From an uncultured Prevotella sp. (GTDB lineage: Bacteria; Bacteroidota; Bacteroidia; Bacteroidales; Bacteroidaceae): a stretch of DNA of 35,490 nucleotides. The position numbers were made by a program, and so were the translations under genes. A model generated the notes under the pieces. It ran no database searches. It had not been told where the DNA came from and saw nothing but the letters and a program-made list of their open reading frames with translations. This document shows, in pieces, positions 22,630-28,747 of this stretch. The stretch is from NCBI GenBank assembly GCA_934203355.1, contig CAKPZC010000018.1, positions 1-35,490 of the forward strand, read 5' to 3'. Position 1 is the first letter of the stretch; every line of letters starts with the position of its first letter.

Positions 22630-22908
22630 TTAACTGACAGCAGATTGGGCGACGGAGAGGAGACGCTGGCACTCCTGAACAGCATACGGAGAGCCGGCCA
22701 GAGCTGTGTCGTGGAGAGTGCGGCGAAGCTCAAGGGCTGTAGCAGAAACACCTTTGAGGTAGGCAGTACGGGCAGGATGACCGACAGTATTAATATCGTC
22801 GGACAGCTGACGCTCATCAATACCCAAAAGGGCGGATATCTCCGGAGGAGTCATCATCTCCTTGGCATGAGCCTCTATCTCGGAGAGTAAGTCGGTTGAA
22901 TAATCCAT
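22630..22908 (-). CDS. Helix-turn-helix protein, terminase small-subunit candidate
   Basis: This 92-residue protein starts at the ATG at 22908 (MDYSTDLLSEIEAHAKEMMT). A helix-turn-helix-like segment, TPPEISALLGIDERQLSDDI, at about 20-40 is followed by a helical arm (ARTAYLKGVSATALELRRTL, then AGSPYAVQECQRLLSVAQ). Small size, N-terminal HTH and helical oligomerisation arm fit a terminase small subunit, which recognises the packaging site. Its first 92 bases overlap the 3' end of the PLD-like gene in another frame, an unusually long overlap. Confidence 0.6.
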   Translation of the reverse strand: MDYSTDLLSEIEAHAKEMMTPPEISALLGIDERQLSDDINTVGHPARTAYLKGVSATALELRRTLHDTALAGSPYAVQECQRLLSVAQSAVS

Positions 22909-23377
22909 TGAGTTCCAAAGATTGATCGACGATGCCTCTGAGACCGGCAAGAAGCGAGTAATAGGCTTGAGAGTCGGTGGTGAGCATGGTACACTCAGCA
23001 CGGTCGCCATAAGTCTGATTTTGCGAGCTGATGACCGACACAGTAAAGTCGTCGGTCTTGACGAGGACAATCTTGGAATGATTCTGTGCCAAGTGCACAT
23101 GATCGAAACAACTCTGCATAAGCCTATAAAGCTGCACCGTCTTGCGTGCCGCCTTGAGGTCGGCCACCAGAGTAGCATGTGCTATAAGGTTGCGACGGCG
23201 CAGGCGCAAGAAGCCCGAGAGGAAAGCGTCGGAAGTAGAGAAAGTAGACACATATACGTCGGCACGCCCAGTCTGCCGCAGAATCCAACCGAGCAAACCG
23301 AGCGTGTGTAGCCCAGTACCGAGATGATACTGGGTAGAAGCATCACTCAGCGGAAGGAAGGGACAGACCTGCCTCAT
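22817..23377 (-). CDS. Phospholipase-D-like domain protein
   Basis: This protein of 186 residues starts at the ATG at 23377 (MRQVCPFLPLSDASTQYHLG), which overlaps the previous gene by 35 bases. A longer open frame exists but lies inside that gene. Residues 100-102 are the HxK of the PLD superfamily (NHSKIVLVKTDD), followed after the usual spacing by SSQNQTYGDRAE, the counterpart of the family's GSxN....E segment. TGRADVYVSTFSTSDAFLSG at about 36-55 fits the preceding strand. One HxK motif means it must dimerise if catalytic, as in Nuc-type nucleases. The role in a packaging operon is unknown. Confidence 0.65.
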   Translation of the reverse strand: MRQVCPFLPLSDASTQYHLGTGLHTLGLLGWILRQTGRADVYVSTFSTSDAFLSGFLRLRRRNLIAHATLVADLKAARKTVQLYRLMQSCFDHVHLAQNHSKIVLVKTDDFTVSVISSQNQTYGDRAECTMLTTDSQAYYSLLAGLRGIVDQSLELNGLFNRLTLRDRGSCQGDDDSSGDIRPFGY

Positions 23378-24200
23378 TGAGTTTAGCCTTGATATCATCG
23401 CCGATAGGAGCAGCATTGTCGATAAGCAGATTAACGCGCTGCTGCACCTTGGCGAGCAAATTATTGTAATCATCGAGAGCCTTAGTGGCATCGTCAGAAG
23501 AAAGCGAAGAGCGTCGAAGCTCCACAAGACGGTCGGCATACTTGGTAATGTAAGAGCGCGCGTTGGCAATGTCCTTGGCAATGTCAACGGGCGATGGAGC
23601 CGCGCCATCAGCGGCAACCTCCGAGTCGGAAGGAGCCACAAAGTTGTCGTAGCGTTCGAGTTCACGCTTGTAGGAGTACCAAGTATCCTTAAGCTGCTGC
23701 AGATACTCATAGCGGTCGCAGGGCTGAGTAAGAGGCAGCAGAGTATTGTAGAGCCGCTTGATGTTGCGCCATCGCTCCTTGTTCTGCTGCCAGATGTTGC
23801 GCACATCGTCAGGCAGTTTGTCGTGGTCGGGACGGATGCCCGACGCTGCAGGAAGGAACACAGACTCAGCCACCACAGCAGCCTCGCCCGACTCTTCACC
23901 ATGCTCAGCGACATAAGCATCCTCCTCAAGAACAGCCACCCGCACCTCCGGGACAATCTCGGCATCGAGAGCCTTGACATCCTGTAGAGTCATGCGCTGT
24001 AGCCGCATGGGAAGAAACTTGTTAAGCTCGTAGCGCACCTTAGACTCATACTTAAGCGGTCGGCGCACAACAGTCTGATACATAGCCATATTGCGGTTGA
24101 GACGAAGCATGAGTTCAGCACCACGAAGAACAGAAGCAGAGTCGTGGTTGTCGACAGCGAGCCACGCCTGCATATCCTTGGTCAGTTGATCATCAATCAT
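23343..24200 (-). CDS. Phage protein, unknown, helical
   Basis: This 285-residue protein (MIDDQLTKDMQAWLAVDNHD at the start) is almost wholly helical. It has an alanine- and proline-rich linker (DSEVAADGAAPSPVDIAKDI, about 200-220) and a coiled-coil-like C-terminus. I do not recognise the family. It starts 18 bases after a terminator (24219-24251), so it opens the packaging part of the late operon. A role in head assembly or packaging is possible from context. Confidence 0.55.
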   Translation of the reverse strand: MIDDQLTKDMQAWLAVDNHDSASVLRGAELMLRLNRNMAMYQTVVRRPLKYESKVRYELNKFLPMRLQRMTLQDVKALDAEIVPEVRVAVLEEDAYVAEHGEESGEAAVVAESVFLPAASGIRPDHDKLPDDVRNIWQQNKERWRNIKRLYNTLLPLTQPCDRYEYLQQLKDTWYSYKRELERYDNFVAPSDSEVAADGAAPSPVDIAKDIANARSYITKYADRLVELRRSSLSSDDATKALDDYNNLLAKVQQRVNLLIDNAAPIGDDIKAKLNEAGLSLPSAE

Positions 24201-24218
24201 AACTAAAAAAAAGAAAAA

Positions 24219-24251
24219 GGCGGTCTACACAATCGCCATTGAGAGACCGCC
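24219..24251 (-). terminator. Internal terminator between capsid and packaging genes
   Basis: GGCGGTCT...AGACCGCC with a 17-base loop, followed by TTTTTCTTTTTTTT on the minus strand, lies between the 198-residue virion gene and the gene starting at 24200. I see no new TAnnTTTG promoter before that gene, so readthrough may set capsid above terminase expression. Confidence 0.75.
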
Positions 24252-24290
24252 CAGACAGAAACTTTAGAAAATTCCAAAACCTATGAGAAG

Positions 24291-24887
24291 CTAAGCAGCG
24301 ACAGCAGGCAGACCAGTCTCACCCGAGAAGTCGCCGTCGGCAGTTTCGATTTTGCCCGGATAGAACGGAGCCGGGAACTCATCGTCGACCACCACCTGAA
24401 TAGTTGTGGAGTTGGTGTCGGTAGCCGCCTTGCCAGTACTCTGCGACAGAGACAGCTCCGGAGTGAAAGCCTCGGAGCCGAGCATACGCGCCTTGCCATT
24501 GCGCTGGATGAAGAGATAGACCATCTCATCGTTGTTAGCCTGCGCGATATATCCAGTAATCTCCTCCTCAGTACCAGGAGCAACAGCAGTTCCAGTACAC
24601 TTGAAAGTCTTAGAGCCATAAGTACCCTGCGACTCCACGCTCAGCTCAGACTCATTAGGAATAAGCGCGATGACGTGCCACTTCTTGTCAGACGCAAGAG
24701 TGAAGTCGCCCGTATACTTAGCCACCGAAGCCAGATCCTTGGGAGCATTGCCGCCGATAGTCGGCCACTTGACGATATCTCGCTTGGAGATGCCGTAGAG
24801 TTTGCCACGCACACCAGGCAGAGACTTCTGGCCAGGGCAGAAATTCACATCTGCATAAATAGATTCAGCACCAGTACATTTAGTCAT
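24291..24887 (-). CDS. Probable virion protein next to capsid
   Basis: This 198-residue protein (MTKCTGAESIYADVNFCPGQ, then GVRGKLYGISKRDIVKWPTI) is beta-rich, with a C-terminal Ig-like look (TIQVVVDDEFPAPFYPGKIE) and low charge. Its place 27 bases after the major capsid gene, before a terminator, and its likely high expression fit a capsid decoration or major tail tube protein. I cannot choose between these from sequence. Two cysteines lie near the N-terminus. It ends in TAG, showing that TAG works as a stop in this genome. Confidence 0.6.
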   Translation of the reverse strand: MTKCTGAESIYADVNFCPGQKSLPGVRGKLYGISKRDIVKWPTIGGNAPKDLASVAKYTGDFTLASDKKWHVIALIPNESELSVESQGTYGSKTFKCTGTAVAPGTEEEITGYIAQANNDEMVYLFIQRNGKARMLGSEAFTPELSLSQSTGKAATDTNSTTIQVVVDDEFPAPFYPGKIETADGDFSGETGLPAVAA

Positions 24888-24914
24888 ACAATATTGAATT
24901 TAAACGGTAAAACC

Positions 24915-25925
24915 TTATCCCTTCTTACGCCAGTAGCGCAGCACCTCAGGCGAAACCGACTCGAACTGAGTGCCGAAGAAGTAGTTCATAATAAAGTCCA
25001 CATCATAGTGGTTCTTGAGAGACTTCTCGACAAGGAACTGCTCGTCGTCGCCCTTCTGGTTGAAGAGTAGATAAGCATTATTCTTAGGAGTGAGAAGCAG
25101 GAAGTCGTCGGGCACACACGGCAGCGGAACAAATTCCACATTGCTTGCGCCATCGAGCGACTTCTTGTCATAAGCCTGATTATAGGGCAGCGAACCGTGG
25201 TTGGTCTGGTAAGACTCAGTATAGAAGTGATAAGCCTGGTCGCTAAGGAAGAGCTTCAGCTGCTGCGAGCGAAGCTTGGCAGCAGCGGCAGGATTGCCCA
25301 CCTGATTCCAGTAGAAGTCCTTGATAAGATCCTCGGCGTTGTCGGCAGTAATAGACTCAGCACCCTCGACAAGGTTGCCAAGGTCAGCAGAGATGAGCAC
25401 CTTGGCCTGATGATTAGTGCCAGCGGCATCATTATCAAGAATAGTCTTGAAGCCATTGAACCACTTGGCAGTCTTGGAAGTGTCAGTAGCTTCGTGCTTA
25501 GCTGTGAACGAATTCATAAACATATTCTCGCCAATCTTCTTGACGAGATAAGCACACACCTGATTGACGATTGGAACATTCTTGAGTCCATCACCCTTGG
25601 TAACATTGCTACCCCAGATAGACTGGTAGATAGCGTTCGGGTCGATACCCTGCACGATGTTGCCGAAGAAAGTCTCGAAGACACGCGGATCGACAGTAAC
25701 AGCAGCATCCTCGAACTTAGACTTAGAATAGTTGCCAATCTCGGCGTTAGCCGCCATCTGGCTGACAGTCTCACGATAGCGGATGCCCGTGCGCACATTA
25801 GTGTGCTTAGCAAGAGCCTCCATAGCCAGGAACGGCATGATGATGAAGTCCTGACGGAAGGTCTGGAAGGTCTTAGACAGCTCCTCAGCCCCAAAAGTTA
25901 CATTACCTACTTGAATAGAAGCCAT
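24915..25925 (-). CDS. Major capsid protein
   Basis: This 336-residue protein (MASIQVGNVTFGAEELSKTF at the start) lies 3 bases after the protease-scaffold gene and is of the expected length for a Bacteroidales phage capsid protein. It has an HK97-like order: N-terminal helical arm, central spine with ADLGNLVEGAESITADNAED, and a beta-rich A-domain end (VEFVPLPCVPDDFLLLTPKN, then NAYLLFNQKGDDEQFLVEKS). No single motif is diagnostic; the call rests on position, length and secondary-structure pattern. It shares the promoter at 27067-27074 with the protease gene. Confidence 0.8.
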   Translation of the reverse strand: MASIQVGNVTFGAEELSKTFQTFRQDFIIMPFLAMEALAKHTNVRTGIRYRETVSQMAANAEIGNYSKSKFEDAAVTVDPRVFETFFGNIVQGIDPNAIYQSIWGSNVTKGDGLKNVPIVNQVCAYLVKKIGENMFMNSFTAKHEATDTSKTAKWFNGFKTILDNDAAGTNHQAKVLISADLGNLVEGAESITADNAEDLIKDFYWNQVGNPAAAAKLRSQQLKLFLSDQAYHFYTESYQTNHGSLPYNQAYDKKSLDGASNVEFVPLPCVPDDFLLLTPKNNAYLLFNQKGDDEQFLVEKSLKNHYDVDFIMNYFFGTQFESVSPEVLRYWRKKG

Positions 25926-25928
25926 AGA

Positions 25929-27050
25929 TTACACATCTTTAACAAGGTTAAACACATCCTGCGCGGTGTAAGCCACCTTACCGCTGTCAGGCTCATTGGT
26001 CGTGGAGTCACCCGCCGAACCCTTGAGGGCTGCAATCTGCTCATCACGCTGCTTGACATCGTTCTGAGCCTGGGTGAGCTGATCCTTGACACGTTTGAGG
26101 GCAGCACCTGCCTCGTTGACAGCCTTGGAGTTTTCCTCCACCTGCTTCTTGAGCGAGTGAAGCTCATCATCGATAAGCTTCATCTGCTCCTGAGTAAGAG
26201 TGACATTGCCCTCGTCGTTGGTGGCGAAACCTTCAGCGACGTTGAGCAATGCCATGACAGAATTGAAAACTTTAATCATTTTACTATTATTGACGTTAGT
26301 TGCGTGTTGGTTACGGAAGAGGTTCTTGAGTCCCTCACACGTCTTCTTGAGAAAACTCTGAGTTGGATTGCCATCCCCGTCAACCACAGCAGCCACCCTC
26401 CCGGCGGCATCCTCAGCGGTCTGTGGTTGCGGGAGTGGCGGTATACCTGCCCCCTTGATATTAACAGAGTCGTATGAATTAACGAAATTGCCAATGAATT
26501 CAGCCGAAGCCTTCTCAGCCACCTCATCTTGTCGAATCGAGTCGACAAGACCAAAATCGAGAGCCTGTTGAGCAGTAAGCCAGTTGGCTTTCTTCATTTG
26601 CTTGAGACACTCATCGATAGGTTTGCCCGACTTGTCGGCATACATCGAGGCGAGCACGTCGTCGAACGTCTTGAGTGAGTCACGCTGCGCTTGCAGCTCA
26701 TGGATATACGCGTCAAGTTGCTCCTTGTTTGACTGCTCATACTTGTCGATGAGTGTCGACACATTATGAATAAGAACGAAGGAACCCTTGACAATGTCGA
26801 TAGACTTGCAGCCGAGCATTGCGATAGTCGAGATAGACGCATTCATGCCGAAAGCGTGGGCATGGACATTGCCATGATCCTTGAAAGCCTGGTGCATCTC
26901 AAGGCCATCTTTGACGAAGCCACCGAGCGAACAGAATCCGACATGAACCTCCTTGCCCTTGTTATTGTTGAGCACGTAGCGCACATAGTCAGCCGAGCAA
27001 CCACTCCACCAACTGCCGATAGTGCCAGAAATTACGAGATTATATTCCAT
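25929..27050 (-). CDS. ClpP-type prohead protease with scaffold-like tail
   Basis: In this 373-residue protein residues 1-175 are a ClpP/SppA-like serine protease. VGFCSLGGFVKDGLEMHQAF is the oxyanion strand region, GMNASISTIAML holds the nucleophile Ser72, FVLIHN holds His95, and ALDFGLVDSI (Asp170) is the usual ClpP-family ending. It processes the prohead during maturation. A proline-rich linker (about 200-215) leads to a C-terminal segment, about 258-373, that is a charged coiled coil (DELHSLKKQVEENSKAVNEA, then AALKRVKDQLTQAQNDVKQR). This resembles a scaffold core. An internal ATG at 26279 (residue 258) could make the scaffold alone, as in lambda C/Nu3. The promoter box is at 27067-27074. 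Confidence 0.85.
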   Translation of the reverse strand: MEYNLVISGTIGSWWSGCSADYVRYVLNNNKGKEVHVGFCSLGGFVKDGLEMHQAFKDHGNVHAHAFGMNASISTIAMLGCKSIDIVKGSFVLIHNVSTLIDKYEQSNKEQLDAYIHELQAQRDSLKTFDDVLASMYADKSGKPIDECLKQMKKANWLTAQQALDFGLVDSIRQDEVAEKASAEFIGNFVNSYDSVNIKGAGIPPLPQPQTAEDAAGRVAAVVDGDGNPTQSFLKKTCEGLKNLFRNQHATNVNNSKMIKVFNSVMALLNVAEGFATNDEGNVTLTQEQMKLIDDELHSLKKQVEENSKAVNEAGAALKRVKDQLTQAQNDVKQRDEQIAALKGSAGDSTTNEPDSGKVAYTAQDVFNLVKDV

Positions 27051-27066
27051 AGCTATGAATTTTCGG

Positions 27067-27074
27067 CAAAGATA
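27067..27074 (-). promoter_or_regulatory. Bacteroidetes -7 box (TATCTTTG) for capsid operon
   Basis: The box matches TAnnTTTG and lies 16 bases upstream of the protease start codon at 27050. It would drive the protease, capsid and downstream virion genes. Confidence 0.6.
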
Positions 27075-27145
27075 GAGTCAAGATAGAGAGAATGAAAATA
27101 CTGGGTTAGCCGAAATAAGCCCTATAATGAGCTATTTGACGGCCA

Positions 27146-27574
27146 TCAGCCATACACATTCTTGATAATATAAGGTGGAAGATGACCAGACGTGAATGTC
27201 ACATTAACCTCGGTGAGCTGATTATCGGTAATAGCCTCTGGACAATTCTCAGTGACAACAATCTGGGTATAGGGACGGCCATTGATGCCCACCAGGTACT
27301 GCCTATCATCGGTAAGAGTAACCCGGAAGACCATGTGACGGGAGCGGATGAAACTGGGATAGTCGGGCGTGAGCAGCTTGAGAGTTGTAGTTACAATAGA
27401 ATTATTGTCCTCAAACTTGCTCGATGAGACGAGAGTAGGATGATTGCGGACACAGATAGGAGTCCAAACGACAGACGACGGGATGTAGACCTTGCGTGAG
27501 CCTCGATGCTCCAAGGCCTTGATGTCGGTAGTATAAGCATACTCGACAGACTTGACAATTCTGATTGATTTCAT
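27146..27574 (-). CDS. Phage protein, unknown, beta-rich
   Basis: This 142-residue protein (MKSIRIVKSVEYAYTTDIKA at the start) is rich in beta-strand patterns (KVYIPSSVVWTPICV, then RHMVFRVTLTDDRQYLVGIN). I do not recognise it. It lies before the capsid promoter and 76 bases after the 158-residue gene, in the same direction. It could be a small virion or morphogenesis protein. There is no signal peptide or metal-binding motif. Confidence 0.55.
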   Translation of the reverse strand: MKSIRIVKSVEYAYTTDIKALEHRGSRKVYIPSSVVWTPICVRNHPTLVSSSKFEDNNSIVTTTLKLLTPDYPSFIRSRHMVFRVTLTDDRQYLVGINGRPYTQIVVTENCPEAITDNQLTEVNVTFTSGHLPPYIIKNVYG

Positions 27575-27650
27575 AGGGTGAACGGTATTGAACGCACGTG
27601 AACAAAAACAGCCATCTTGTCCGTGCGAATTATAGAAATATTAACACAAA

Positions 27651-28127
27651 TCACTTACCATGGTCACGCGATGAGCGCCGCATGTCGATGCCCGACTTGA
27701 GATAAGAGTTGCGCATACGCTGGAAACGCATCTTGACAGTATCCTCATAATCGATGCTGATGCCATTGTTCTGGCACCATGCCCGGACTGCCTTCAGCAG
27801 CGGGCAATGAAGAGCCTCGTAGCCATTAAGGTCGTGCCACAGCTGTAGCCGGAACGTGTCCTCGATGCAATCAGCCACGGCAGCACGCGCATGAGAACCA
27901 AGATAGTTGTAGGTGACGACCGGCTTCTGCTTGGAGTCGGGAATGCAGACAGCCACCTCGCCAGGCTGACATGCCACTGGCACAGCAGCAGGCTGACGAG
28001 TGAGAAAGCGACGGATGCAAGCATTCTCGGCACTCTGGTCCGGGAAGCGGACTGGAGAGCCGTAGTGGAAGTTGAGCCATTGCGCGATGAAGGGCTTAAG
28101 TTTGATGTATACAACAAAGTCTGACAC
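27651..28127 (-). CDS. Phage protein, unknown, GTG start
   Basis: This 158-residue basic protein starts at a GTG at 28127 (MSDFVVYIKLKPFIAQWLNF). Its -7 box is TAATTTTG at 28166-28173. The C-terminal region (ENTVKMRFQRMRN-type helix in EDTVKMRFQRMRNSYLKSGI) looks DNA-binding, and the first half has YGSPVRFPDQSAENACIRRF. The family is unknown; size, charge and a place between the replication repeats and the head genes would fit a late-gene regulator, but that is inference. Confidence 0.55.
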   Translation of the reverse strand: MSDFVVYIKLKPFIAQWLNFHYGSPVRFPDQSAENACIRRFLTRQPAAVPVACQPGEVAVCIPDSKQKPVVTYNYLGSHARAAVADCIEDTFRLQLWHDLNGYEALHCPLLKAVRAWCQNNGISIDYEDTVKMRFQRMRNSYLKSGIDMRRSSRDHGK

Positions 28128-28165
28128 AAAAATATATTTAAGTTATTAGTGGTTGAAATCTCTTG

Positions 28166-28173
28166 CAAAATTA
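28166..28173 (-). promoter_or_regulatory. Bacteroidetes -7 box (TAATTTTG)
   Basis: It lies about 38 bases before the GTG at 28127 and downstream (in transcript sense) of the GTTTGTGACA repeats, which may therefore act as activator sites for this promoter. Confidence 0.5.
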
Positions 28174-28283
28174 GGAAAAATAGAACAAATATCCTTGTTT
28201 ATAAGGATAAAATCCGCTGTAATTGAGACGTTTTACCATGTAACTTCTGACTCTCCGCTGAGTATCTTCTGATTTTGTCAGAA

Positions 28284-28479
28284 AAGTTTGTGACAGAGTG
28301 AAAGTTTGTGACAACGCTGTAACTAACTGAATATCAAATGTTGCAAAATAAAGTCGGGGTATATCACAAGTTTGTGACAGAGACTGAAGTTTGTGACACA
28401 CCAAGTCCGCAAAATTGCTGTCACAAAAATTGTAACTTTGTGACAACTTTGTGATGCAAGTTTGTGACAGTTTGTGACA
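28284..28479. repeat. Iteron-like AAGTTTGTGACA repeats
   Basis: Direct copies of AAGTTTGTGACA, or a close variant, start at 28284, 28302, 28368, 28387, 28434 (AACTTTGTGACA), 28445 (AACTTTGTGATG), 28458 and about 28469 (one base short). One inverted 9-base copy, TGTCACAAA, is at 28419-28427. They lie in a 620-base gap without a gene, between the primase-helicase and the gene at 28127, as expected for a replication origin or an activator array. Confidence 0.85.
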
Positions 28480-28672
28480 AGCCGAAACCCCTTTATTTAC
28501 TATGTTTTTAGACCTTTTTGGAACATCTTATACAAAATCACAAAGTTTTAATACAAAATAAGAGAGGGGTGTCGGGGAGTGGCAGAGAGCCCCGTCGGGA
28601 GTCTCTGAAAAATGCCTGTGGAAAAATGGAACACCCGGTTACAGGTTGTTGGAATATGGAACAACGAAAAAA

Positions 28673-28708
28673 GCGGACCGCACAGGCAAAAAATACCTGG
28701 CAGTCCGC
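28673..28708 (-). terminator. Terminator after primase-helicase
   Basis: GCGGAC...GTCCGC with an inner CAGG/CCTG pair is followed by TTTTTTCG on the minus strand, 39 bases after the primase stop. Nothing else clear is seen in 28480-28672 apart from three TGGAACA copies. Confidence 0.75.
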
Positions 28709-28747
28709 CACCCTATTGAAGATTAAAGCGAAATGAAAAAAGAGAGG

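Noticed and set aside
22817..23980. Full 387-codon open frame on the minus strand
   Set aside because: The first 200 codons lie inside the gene at 23343-24200 and are leucine/arginine-rich shadow translation; only the part from 23377 is protein-like.
28171..28446. 91-residue open frame on the minus strand
   Set aside because: It translates the GTTTGTGACA repeats (LSQTF repeats), runs through the -7 box at 28166-28173 region and has no protein-like composition.
28518..28736. 72-residue open frame on the + strand
   Set aside because: It runs through the primase terminator hairpin, and has no promoter or recognisable domain.
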